This document shows, one piece after another, positions 25,928 through 33,375 of a stretch of DNA of 64,000 bases (the first letter of the stretch is position 1; each line of letters opens with the position of its first letter). The DNA lies in NCBI GenBank assembly GCA_045611685.1, contig JAZKXO010000097.1, positions 114,894-178,893 of the forward strand, read 5' to 3'. The notes below the pieces were generated by a model. That model was not told the DNA's origin and searched no databases. It saw only the letters and a list, made by a program, of their open reading frames with translations. Made by a program: the position numbers and the translations under genes. This DNA comes from SIG701 sp045611685. Lineage in GTDB: Bacteria > Bacillota > Clostridia > Oscillospirales > CAG-272.

Positions 25928-26779
25928 ATGAGTAAGCGCGTTATCGTCGGCATTGACGTCGGCGGCAGCACCACCAAAATCGGCGGATTTGACATTACGG
26001 ACGGCGACCGCCGCCTGATTGAGCCTTTGTTCGTGCGTGCGACGGATCCCATTACGTCTATCTACGGTGCGTTCGGCAAGTTTACCGATTTGAACGGTCT
26101 TTCGCTCACCGATATCGAAAAAGTAATGATCACGGGCGTCGGCTCGTCCTACATACAGCGTCCGATCTACGCCCTCCCCTGTGAGGTGATGCCGGAATTC
26201 CGGTGCATCGGACTTGGCGGTCTGTATCTCTCCGGCCTTGAACGCGCGATCGTTGCAAGCCTCGGCACGGGAACGGCACTGGTGCACGCCCGCCGCGGCG
26301 AAGAGCCGCAGTACCTCGGCGGCACGGGTGTGGGCGGCGGTACGCTCATGGGGCTATCCAAAAAGATGCTCGGCATGGATGACATCCGTCATATTGAAGA
26401 GCTCGCACGCGAGGGCGATCTCGGCCGCGTGGATCTGAAGATCAGCGATCTGACGAAGGTGGATATCGTGCCCGGCTTCTCCGATACGATGACCGCCTCC
26501 AACTTTGCCAACGTGAGCGACATCACGACGAAATCGGACATCGCGCTCGGCATCATCAATCTGGTGTTCGAAACAATCGGTATGGTGGCGATATTCGCCG
26601 CGCGCAATCACGGCATCCGCGATATCGTTCTGACAGGCAATTTGACGAGCGTGGAACACGCGCCGGAGGTTTTTGAGTCGCTCAACAAGATGTTCGATAT
26701 GAACTTCCTCATTCCCGAGCGTTCCCAGTTCGGGCCGGTAATCGGCGCGGCGCTCTCCGGCTGTCCGCGAGTGAAATAA
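25928..26779 (+). CDS. coaW: Type II pantothenate kinase
   Basis: A 283-residue ASKHA-fold kinase that phosphorylates pantothenate, the first committed step of coenzyme A synthesis. The N-terminal phosphate loop GIDVGGSTTKIGGFD, the SLGTGTALVHA stretch, GGTGVGGGTLMGLSK and the C-terminal FGPVIGAALSG match the staphylococcal/eukaryotic-like type II enzymes. These are usually insensitive to feedback by CoA. It is a monocistronic gene with its own promoter and shares a terminator with the convergent hom. Confidence 0.9.
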   Translation: MSKRVIVGIDVGGSTTKIGGFDITDGDRRLIEPLFVRATDPITSIYGAFGKFTDLNGLSLTDIEKVMITGVGSSYIQRPIYALPCEVMPEFRCIGLGGLYLSGLERAIVASLGTGTALVHARRGEEPQYLGGTGVGGGTLMGLSKKMLGMDDIRHIEELAREGDLGRVDLKISDLTKVDIVPGFSDTMTASNFANVSDITTKSDIALGIINLVFETIGMVAIFAARNHGIRDIVLTGNLTSVEHAPEVFESLNKMFDMNFLIPERSQFGPVIGAALSGCPRVK

Positions 26780-26784
26780 GAAAT

Positions 26785-26813
26785 AAAAACGGTGGGCTTT
26801 CCCACCGTTTTTT
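26785..26813. terminator. Bidirectional terminator between coaW and hom
   Basis: AAAACGGTGGG and CCCACCGTTTT form an 11-base-pair stem with a short loop and a T run on each side. Confidence 0.9.
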
Positions 26814-26816
26814 ATT

Positions 26817-28043
26817 TCAATCAAGTATACGAAGTGCCGACTCCACCTTGCCGGGCAGAGAGGAAAGTCCTTCACTGAGTGCGCTTTCCGTCATGACGGG
26901 CGTAATGAACTCCGAAACCCCTGCGGGCGTGCCGGGCACAGCCGCAACGTCACCGAACACGAGATGTGCAGCATCCATGACCTCCTGTACGGATGCACCG
27001 CTCACGCGGACGTACATGCGGTTTTTGCTGTCGGCGAACTTTTTGACAAATCCGGCGGGAGCGTTCTCCCACGTTTTAGCCGATTCCGTCTTGTACGAGC
27101 CGTTCAGTGCAGCTGCCACGTCGGAGATAACCGCGCCTGCGGTCGGATACCGACCGGCACCGCGGCCGTAGTACATCACGTCTCCCGTGAGAGCCGACGC
27201 CACGGACGCCGCGTTATACACGTCATCCACGTGTGCCAGCGGATTCTTTCCGGGCACAATACGCGGGCACACAAAGACGGATACGCCGTCTGCCTCGCGC
27301 TTGAACGAGCCAATGAGGCGCACAGCGCCGCCGAGGCGCTTTGCCGCATCCATATCGGCGGTGGTGAGTTTTGACATCGTTTCGGCATACACGTCGTTTT
27401 CGTCTGCGATATAGCCGGTCGCGACGGCGGCGAGAATCATGATCTTCCGCTGTGCGTCAAAGCCGTGAATATCGGCGGAGGGATCCTTTTCCGCATAGCC
27501 GAGCTCTTGTGCTTCGGCGAGCGCCTCATCGAAGGAGATACCGCCGTCGCGCATACGGGTCAGGATGTAGTTCGTCGTACCGTTCAAAATACCGTTTATC
27601 GCATCCACGCGGTCGGTGGCAAGGCTCGTACGGATGGAACGGATCAGCGGAATACCGCCGCCCACGCTTGCCTCATAGAGATACGCGGCACCGGTTTCGT
27701 CTGCCAGACGCATAAGCTCTGCGCCGTGCTTTGCCACGAGTTCCTTATTGGAAGTGATAACGTGCTTGCCCGCTTTAAGCGCAGCCGTGGAAAACTCGAG
27801 CGCCGGATGCACACCGCCCATCGTCTCAACGACGAGGGAAATCTCCGCATCGTTCATGATCGTGTCCACGTCGTGGATCACGCGATCGGCGTAGGGAGAA
27901 TCGGGGAAATCTCTCAGATCGAGAATATATTTTACGTGCACGGCATCTCCGGCCGTCTGCGCGATGAGCTCTTGGTTCTCGTCAACGAGAGACACGACGC
28001 CGCCGCCTACCACGCCAAAGCCGATTACTGCAATTTCTTTCAT
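26817..28043 (-). CDS. hom: Homoserine dehydrogenase
   Basis: A 408-residue NAD(P)H-dependent enzyme that reduces aspartate semialdehyde to homoserine, at the branch to threonine and methionine. The Rossmann motif is VIGFGVVGGGVVSL at the N-terminus. The catalytic domain has GGGIPLIRSIR, ILNGTTNYILTRM, AEKDPSADIHGFDAQRK and GRGAGRYPTAGAVISD. The last 80 residues (NRMYVRVSGAS onward) fit an ACT-type regulatory domain, so threonine feedback is likely. It has its own strong promoter but follows the NagD-like, mtnN and luxS genes on the same strand. Confidence 0.95.
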   Translation of the reverse strand: MKEIAVIGFGVVGGGVVSLVDENQELIAQTAGDAVHVKYILDLRDFPDSPYADRVIHDVDTIMNDAEISLVVETMGGVHPALEFSTAALKAGKHVITSNKELVAKHGAELMRLADETGAAYLYEASVGGGIPLIRSIRTSLATDRVDAINGILNGTTNYILTRMRDGGISFDEALAEAQELGYAEKDPSADIHGFDAQRKIMILAAVATGYIADENDVYAETMSKLTTADMDAAKRLGGAVRLIGSFKREADGVSVFVCPRIVPGKNPLAHVDDVYNAASVASALTGDVMYYGRGAGRYPTAGAVISDVAAALNGSYKTESAKTWENAPAGFVKKFADSKNRMYVRVSGASVQEVMDAAHLVFGDVAAVPGTPAGVSEFITPVMTESALSEGLSSLPGKVESALRILD

Positions 28044-28098
28044 GTTTTGAACAACCTTTCAAACTACCGTAGTCATAATTTCCGATGATACATTAAGT

Positions 28099-28127
28099 AG
28101 TATAACACAAAAAGCGAAACTTCGCAA
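28099..28127 (-). promoter_or_regulatory. Promoter of hom
   Basis: On the minus strand, TTGCGA and TATACT are separated by 17 bases. The -35 overlaps a small inverted repeat (GCGAA-GT-TTCGC) followed by TTTTTG, which may also act as a weak terminator for the upstream genes. Confidence 0.75.
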
Positions 28128-28140
28128 GAGATTTCCGCGA

Positions 28141-28926
28141 TTATCCGTTTACGATATCGCCCACGTCATTGAGGATATATTTCGGACGGTAGGCGAATTT
28201 TGTGAGATCCTCCATGGTCGTAACACCGGAGAGAACGAGAACGGTATCAATCTCCGTCTCGATGCCGGCGATGATGTCCGTATCCATCCGGTCGCCGATC
28301 AGAACGGCATCTGCGCGATGGCAGTTCAGCTTTTTGAGCGCATGACGCATCATGAGCGGATTCGGTTTGCCGACGTAATACGCCTTTTTGCCCGTGGTCA
28401 GTTCAATCGGTGCGATGAGCGCACGGCAGGCGGGAATGATGCCGTCCTCGGCCGGATCAACCAGATCACTGTTCGTGCCGATCAGCTTGGCGCCGTTCAT
28501 AACGAGACGGGACGCCTTCTCGATCTGCTCGTAGTTAATGAACTTCGTGCCGCCGAATACGACGTAATCGGGATTCACGTCGTTCATGCTGAAGCCTACT
28601 TCGTAGAGTGCGTACACGAGGCCCGCGTCTCCGATCACGTACGCAGAGCCGCCGGGGCACTGGCTCTGGAGAAACGCGGCAGTCGCCTGTGCGCTCGTAT
28701 AGAAATGCTCCTCCCCTACCTGAAGGCCCATTCGCTCGAGCTTCTGCGCAAGCTCCTTCGGCGAGCGGCCCGATCCGTTCGTGAGGAACAGATAATTCTT
28801 ATGATTGTCATTGAGCCATTCAATGAACTCTTTTACGTGCGGGATGAGAAGATTTCCGTGATAGATAACACCGTCCATATCACAGATAAAATTGTCTTTG
28901 TTTCTTATTGCCTGTAAGTCTTTCAT
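28141..28926 (-). CDS. HAD-IIA family phosphatase (NagD-like), second copy
   Basis: A 261-residue phosphatase. Motif I FICDMDGVIYHGN, motif II TNGSGRS, the Lys region GKPNPLMMRHAL and the metal-binding IGDRMDTDIIAG are complete. The closest described relatives are NagD and UmpH-type nucleotide/sugar phosphatases. The start is MKDLQA, set by AAGGAG. It lies 10 bases downstream of mtnN, so it is probably translated from the luxS-mtnN transcript. The substrate may relate to the methyl cycle, but this rests only on position. Confidence 0.9.
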   Translation of the reverse strand: MKDLQAIRNKDNFICDMDGVIYHGNLLIPHVKEFIEWLNDNHKNYLFLTNGSGRSPKELAQKLERMGLQVGEEHFYTSAQATAAFLQSQCPGGSAYVIGDAGLVYALYEVGFSMNDVNPDYVVFGGTKFINYEQIEKASRLVMNGAKLIGTNSDLVDPAEDGIIPACRALIAPIELTTGKKAYYVGKPNPLMMRHALKKLNCHRADAVLIGDRMDTDIIAGIETEIDTVLVLSGVTTMEDLTKFAYRPKYILNDVGDIVNG

Positions 28927-28936
28927 CGTTTTCTCC

Positions 28937-29638
28937 TTATTTTTCCGTTTCCATAAGCGCCCGCACCGCGTCAGCGGATTTTTGGGCGGCAATTTTTACA
29001 AAAGTGGGGAAATCCATGACAGCGTCCTCGTTTCCGCCGTCGGAGATCGCACGGATCACGGCAAACGGAATGCCGTTCATCGCGCACACCTGCCCGATCG
29101 CGCCTCCTTCCATCTCACAAGCCACGGCACCGAACGTATCGCGGATGTACGCTTTCTTCTCGGAATCGGCAACGAACACGTCGCCCGATGCGATCACGCC
29201 CGAGACGGTATTGACGCCCTGCTCTTTTATAATGTCGGCAATCCGTGTCGAGAGAGACTCGTCCGCCTTCATGTACACGATATTCAGCCCGGAGATAAGC
29301 CCGACGGGATCTCCTACCGCGGAGGTGTCCATATCGTGCTGGACGACGCTGTCCGCCACGGCGATATCGCCGATGGAGAGGGCATCCGTAAGCGTACCCG
29401 CCACGCCGGTATTAATAACGGCGCGAACGCCGTATCGGAGGATCATCGTCTGTGCCGCCATGGCGGCGCACACCTTACCGACGCCCGATACGGAGAGCAC
29501 CACCGGCACACCCGACAGCTCGCCCGAGGTGAACGTAAGACCGCCCACCGTTTCCGTTTTAGGACTTGTAAGATCGGCTATAAGGCTGTCGATCTCCACC
29601 TTCATAGCACCGATAATGCCGATCGGCTGTTTATTCAT
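28937..29638 (-). CDS. mtnN: 5'-methylthioadenosine/S-adenosylhomocysteine nucleosidase
   Basis: A 233-residue cytosolic hydrolase that removes adenine from S-adenosylhomocysteine and methylthioadenosine. The N-terminal IGIIGAMKVEIDSL carries the catalytic Glu region. SGVGKVCAAMAAQ, INTGVAGTL, VACEMEGGAIGQV and AVIRAISDGG are family motifs; the Asp of SDGG is the catalytic acid. The start (MNKQPIG) follows GGAG and overlaps the end of luxS by 8 bases. Its product, S-ribosylhomocysteine, is exactly the substrate of LuxS, so the two genes encode consecutive steps. Confidence 0.95.
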   Translation of the reverse strand: MNKQPIGIIGAMKVEIDSLIADLTSPKTETVGGLTFTSGELSGVPVVLSVSGVGKVCAAMAAQTMILRYGVRAVINTGVAGTLTDALSIGDIAVADSVVQHDMDTSAVGDPVGLISGLNIVYMKADESLSTRIADIIKEQGVNTVSGVIASGDVFVADSEKKAYIRDTFGAVACEMEGGAIGQVCAMNGIPFAVIRAISDGGNEDAVMDFPTFVKIAAQKSADAVRALMETEK

Positions 29639-30518
29639 AAGAAAAGCTCCATTCTTCTTTTTCGTTAAGAACGGCAAGATACGCCTCACACTCGCGCTTT
29701 GCATCGGCGAGATCGAGATCCAGGTAATTGCCGCATTCTTTACGGGATGCGCCAAAAACCTCACCCTCGTGGGCGAGGATCTTTTCGAGCGTATCCTTCA
29801 CCAAGGCGAGAACGTCCTTGGGTGCCACGTCACGGACAAGCAAATAAAAGCCGGTACGGCAGCCCATGGGCCCGAAATAGATCACCCGATCGGACAGATC
29901 GCTGTTGCGGACGTAGGTCGCAAACATATGCTCCACGGAATGGGCGGTACGGGTGTCCATATACGTGCCACCGTTCGGCGTGCGCGTACGGAGATCGTAG
30001 GTCGTCACGTCCCCGTCCACGCGGGAGATATAGATGCCCGGCGTAAGCTTGTCGTGATCAATCGTAAAGCTCGTAATGCGGTGTATGGTGTTTCCGTCCC
30101 CGGTTCTTTTCAGCCGCTTTTTTCGGTCGCGATTCCAGGCGCGGCAGGCGTTCACAAACGCCGTCAGAACACAAACGATAACGGCAGCGCCGCCCTCGAG
30201 AAGCGCTGCAATTACGCCGAGGACCAGGCGAAAACTAAGTTCAGCCTCGGCGGGATTTGCCGCATTCTTAAAGAAAAACAATCCCTGACCGAGAAGAACG
30301 ATCATAGCCGCCGCAACGGAAAAAATATACCCGCCGCGCTGTGCGATCGTGTGCCATACAACGTTTATCATTACAAACAGAGGAACAACGATGATATAGT
30401 ACGCCTCTCCGACATTCCCCTCCCCCGAAAGAAGAAGCAGCAAGGGAACGGCATATACGGCGAATACTATGAGAAAAACATACAAAAATTCAAGAAAATA
30501 TTTTCTGAGCGTGCGCAT
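29631..30518 (-). CDS. luxS: LuxS S-ribosylhomocysteine lyase fused to an N-terminal membrane domain
   Basis: A 295-residue protein in two parts. Residues 1-125 form about four membrane helices (8-30, 39-58, 64-83, 96-122). A basic stretch (RDRKKRLKR) follows, and residues 144-290 are a full LuxS domain. It has SFTIDHDKLTPG, the zinc motif HSVEH (His193, Glu196, His197), catalytic Cys220 in PMGCRTGFY and zinc Cys262 in ECGN. C220 to C262 spacing (42) equals the canonical enzyme. LuxS splits S-ribosylhomocysteine into homocysteine and the AI-2 precursor DPD. Ordinary LuxS is a soluble protein of about 155 residues. No ATG, GTG or TTG lies in frame at the domain boundary, so the fusion is not a start-site error. 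GGAGG precedes the start. It heads luxS-mtnN-nagD-like. Confidence 0.88.
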   Translation of the reverse strand: MRTLRKYFLEFLYVFLIVFAVYAVPLLLLLSGEGNVGEAYYIIVVPLFVMINVVWHTIAQRGGYIFSVAAAMIVLLGQGLFFFKNAANPAEAELSFRLVLGVIAALLEGGAAVIVCVLTAFVNACRAWNRDRKKRLKRTGDGNTIHRITSFTIDHDKLTPGIYISRVDGDVTTYDLRTRTPNGGTYMDTRTAHSVEHMFATYVRNSDLSDRVIYFGPMGCRTGFYLLVRDVAPKDVLALVKDTLEKILAHEGEVFGASRKECGNYLDLDLADAKRECEAYLAVLNEKEEWSFSYE

Positions 30519-30550
30519 AAAACACCTCCGAGGGACGTTTACTGAAGCCT

Positions 30551-30579
30551 ATTGTATCACATTTTTCGTGTAAATGGAA
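30551..30579 (-). promoter_or_regulatory. Promoter of luxS-mtnN
   Basis: On the minus strand, TTCCAT and TACAAT are separated by 17 bases, about 30 bases upstream of luxS. The -35 is weak. Confidence 0.55.
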
Positions 30580-30594
30580 GAGTTTTCAGGCAAA

Positions 30595-30705
30595 AAAGGA
30601 GTTGTTGCATTCATAAAAGCAACAACTCCTTTCCATTGGAATTTCAAATATTTGCGTCTTTGCCGCAAATATTTGGGGCTGTCACAGCTAAACGCGACAG
30701 CTCTC
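30595..30705. repeat. Cluster of three hairpins downstream of the ATP synthase operon
   Basis: Three successive inverted repeats lie in the 276-base gap between atpC and luxS. The first (30595-30632) has a 14-base-pair stem starting AAAGGAGTTGTTGC. The second (30645-30675) has a perfect 12-base-pair stem CAAATATTTGCG/CGCAAATATTTG. The third (30676-30705) has GGCTGTC/GACAGC arms. At least one must terminate the atp operon. The third resembles the hairpin at 61511-61543, suggesting a dispersed intergenic repeat. The remaining 30706-30794 is AT-rich and otherwise featureless. Confidence 0.75.
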
Positions 30706-30794
30706 TTTTACACTTTTATAAAAGTTTTTGGGTTCTCAAAACTTTTCGGAAAAAGGTTTGAGGAAAACGCGAGAGGGCGGTGCCCCGCTTCCCC

Positions 30795-31055
30795 TCACTC
30801 TTCCCAGCAAAACTCCGCGCTGAGCATGCGGACGGTTTCCTTCGTTACGGTGAGGATGCCGCCGGAGTACTTGGCACGGCGAACTGTATCACCCACGTAA
30901 ACGCGGCATTCGCCCTCCCGGAGCGCCGTAACGAACGGGATATGCCCGAAAAGGATCGCCAGTTCTCCCTCCGTTCCGCGGACGGACAGCTGAACGGCGT
31001 CTCCATCGTAGCGGAGTCCGTCCGGTGCGGCAATTTCAAGATGAAACGTTTTCAT
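30795..31055 (-). CDS. atpC: ATP synthase epsilon subunit, short form
   Basis: An 86-residue subunit of the F1 central stalk. It contains the complete N-terminal beta-sandwich (FHLEIAAPDG, GTEGELAILFGHIPFVTAL, AKYSGGILTV). It stops where the usual two C-terminal helices (about 45 residues) would begin. These helices normally inhibit ATP hydrolysis, so this enzyme would lack that brake. The stop is genuine in this sequence and no remnant helix codes follow it. It is the last gene of the operon. Confidence 0.9.
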   Translation of the reverse strand: MKTFHLEIAAPDGLRYDGDAVQLSVRGTEGELAILFGHIPFVTALREGECRVYVGDTVRRAKYSGGILTVTKETVRMLSAEFCWEE

Positions 31056-31070
31056 AACGCCTGCCCGTCC

Positions 31071-32474
31071 TTACGCTTCGCCGGCTTTCGCTTTGGCTAC
31101 GGCCTCGTCGATCGTACCGACGAATAGGAACGCGGACTCGGGCAGATCGTCGTGCTTGCCGTCGAGAATTTCCTTAAAGCCGCGGATTGTTTCCTTGAGC
31201 GGCACGTACTGCCCGGTAAGACCGGTGTACTGCTCCGCCACGTGGAACGCCTGCGACAGAAAACGCTGGATTTTTCGCGCGCGGACGACGGTCTTTTTAT
31301 CGTCCTCGGAAAGCTCGTCCATACCCATGATCGCGATAATATCCTGCAGTTCGTTGTACCGCTGCAGAATCTGCTTGACGCGGCGGGCTACCTCGTAATG
31401 CTCCTCACCGACGATCTCGGGCGAGAGAATGCGGCTCGTGGATTCGAGCGGATCGACCGCCGGATAGATACCCATCGAGGAGATCGCACGGCTCAGTACC
31501 GTCGTCGCATCGAGGTGGGAGAATGTCGTAGCGGGGGCGGGGTCGGTGAGGTCGTCCGCCGGCACGTATACCGCCTGCACGGACGTGATGGATCCGCGCT
31601 TGGTGGAGGTGATTCGCTCCTGGAGAGCGCCCATCTCCGTCGAGAGCGTCGGCTGATAGCCTACGGCGGAGGGCATACGCCCGAGAAGAGCGGATACCTC
31701 AGAACCCGCCTGCGTGAAGCGGAAGATGTTATCAATAAAGAGAAGCACGTCCTGATTCTCGCGGTCACGGAAATACTCCGCCATCGTAAGGCCGGAGAGG
31801 CCGACGCGCATACGCGCTCCCGGCGGCTCGTTCATCTGGCCGTACACGAGTGCGGTCTTGCCGAGAACGCCCGACTCTGCCATTTCGTTATACAGATCGT
31901 TGCCCTCGCGGGTACGCTCGCCAACGCCGGAGAATACGGAAATACCGCCGTGATGCGAGGCGATATTGTGGATCAGTTCCATGATAACCACCGTCTTGCC
32001 GACGCCTGCACCGCCGAACAGACCGATCTTACCACCCTTCGTGTAGGGGCAGATGAGGTCGATAACCTTGATGCCCGTCTCGAGAATCTCGGTAGACGTG
32101 CTCTGCTCGTCGTATGCCGGTGCGGGACGGTGAATCTCCCACTTCTCCTCCGTTTCGGGGGCGGGTTTATCGTCCACGGGCTCACCGAGCACGTTGAAGA
32201 TGCGTCCGAGCGTTCCCTCGCCTACGGGGACGGAGATACAAGAGCCGGTGTCCACAGCCTCGGCACCGCGGACGAGCCCATCCGTCGAGCTCATCGCGAT
32301 ACAGCGCACCACGCCGTCTCCGATATGCTGCGCCACCTCGGCGGTAAGCTTTTTCTCACCGTGGCGGATCAAAACAGCGTGGAGAAGCTCCGGCAGGTGC
32401 TCCTCGGGGAACCGCACATCGATAACCGGTCCCATGACCTGCGTTACGACGCCGGTATGAAGTTCTTTACTCAT
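31071..32474 (-). CDS. atpD: ATP synthase F1 beta subunit
   Basis: A 467-residue catalytic subunit. Walker A GGAGVGKTVV, the catalytic Glu in SGVGERTREGNDLY, the LLFIDNIFRFTQAGSE Walker B strand and DELSEDD near the C-terminus (the DELSEED lever) are all visible. It binds and converts ADP and phosphate at three sites in the F1 head. It is 15 bases upstream of atpC. Intact and normal in length. Confidence 0.98.
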   Translation of the reverse strand: MSKELHTGVVTQVMGPVIDVRFPEEHLPELLHAVLIRHGEKKLTAEVAQHIGDGVVRCIAMSSTDGLVRGAEAVDTGSCISVPVGEGTLGRIFNVLGEPVDDKPAPETEEKWEIHRPAPAYDEQSTSTEILETGIKVIDLICPYTKGGKIGLFGGAGVGKTVVIMELIHNIASHHGGISVFSGVGERTREGNDLYNEMAESGVLGKTALVYGQMNEPPGARMRVGLSGLTMAEYFRDRENQDVLLFIDNIFRFTQAGSEVSALLGRMPSAVGYQPTLSTEMGALQERITSTKRGSITSVQAVYVPADDLTDPAPATTFSHLDATTVLSRAISSMGIYPAVDPLESTSRILSPEIVGEEHYEVARRVKQILQRYNELQDIIAIMGMDELSEDDKKTVVRARKIQRFLSQAFHVAEQYTGLTGQYVPLKETIRGFKEILDGKHDDLPESAFLFVGTIDEAVAKAKAGEA

Positions 32475-32534
32475 AAGTCAAAATTTCTCCTTTTGCTTCG
32501 TTTTTTGCAAAAGATGTGCATTTCAGCGGCACGG

Positions 32535-33365
32535 TTACATCTGCGCGCCGGCGACGATCTCCGTGATCTCCTGCGTGATCGCGCTTTGGCGGGCGCGGTT
32601 GTAGCGGAGGCTCAAGGTATCAATCATCTCGGAGGCGTTCTTCGTAGCGGTATCCATGGCGGATCTCCGCGCGGCAAGCTCGGATGCAAACGATTCCGCT
32701 GCCGCGCCGTACAACGTGCCCGCTATATACTCGGGAATGATAGCGGCGAGCACCGTCTCGGCGTCCGGCTCGTACAGCGTGGCAACGGATGAAACCGTTT
32801 CTTCCCCGCCCTTTTTCTCAAGCGGGAGCAGTTTCTGCATGCCCGCCTTCTGCGAGAGCATAGAGACGAACTCCGTGGACACTGCGTACACCGCGCCGAA
32901 TTCTCCGCGGTCGTAACGGTCCTTGATCTCGCACGCCAGGCGAACACATTCCGAGGACGTGATCGTCTCCGCGGAATACGTTTTTCCGTCAAATGGGACA
33001 AAGCCGCGGCGGGCAAAATAATCGGCGGCACGACGTCCTACGGGTAAGACAATATCCCTCTCCGTTATGGACTGCATCACGGTTTTGAATATATTCGTAT
33101 TGTAGCCGCCCGCAAGTCCGCGATCGCCGGCGATAACGATATAGAGCGCGGGCAGATCGGGGCGGGGTTTTGCGTAGATGCTATCCGATGCGGCAAGATC
33201 TGCGAAGGCTTCCGCGAGAACGGTACGGTAAAATCGGCCGCCCTCCATCCTGGAGCGGGCGCGCTTCATTTTGGAAGACGCCACCAGCTCCATCGCCTTC
33301 GTGATATGCATGGTCGAATCCACGCTTCGGATGCGCGCTTTCAGCGCTTTCGTGTTCGCTCCCAT
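32535..33365 (-). CDS. atpG: ATP synthase F1 gamma subunit
   Basis: A 276-residue rotary shaft. The N-terminal helix (KALKARIRSVDSTMHITKAMELVASSKM) and the C-terminal helix (RSAMDTATKNASEMIDTLSL, RQSAITQEITEIVAGA) form the coiled-coil axle. IVIAGDRGLAGGYNTNI is the conserved globular motif. The start MGANTK lies 10 bases after the atpA stop; its ribosome site (GGTG) is weak, which suggests translational coupling. Confidence 0.96.
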   Translation of the reverse strand: MGANTKALKARIRSVDSTMHITKAMELVASSKMKRARSRMEGGRFYRTVLAEAFADLAASDSIYAKPRPDLPALYIVIAGDRGLAGGYNTNIFKTVMQSITERDIVLPVGRRAADYFARRGFVPFDGKTYSAETITSSECVRLACEIKDRYDRGEFGAVYAVSTEFVSMLSQKAGMQKLLPLEKKGGEETVSSVATLYEPDAETVLAAIIPEYIAGTLYGAAAESFASELAARRSAMDTATKNASEMIDTLSLRYNRARQSAITQEITEIVAGAQM

Positions 33366-33375
33366 AGCGACACCG

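Noticed and set aside
28044..28140. A T-box or SAM riboswitch upstream of hom.
   Set aside because: The leader after the promoter is only about 50 bases, with no specifier or T-box sequence and no SAM-I core.
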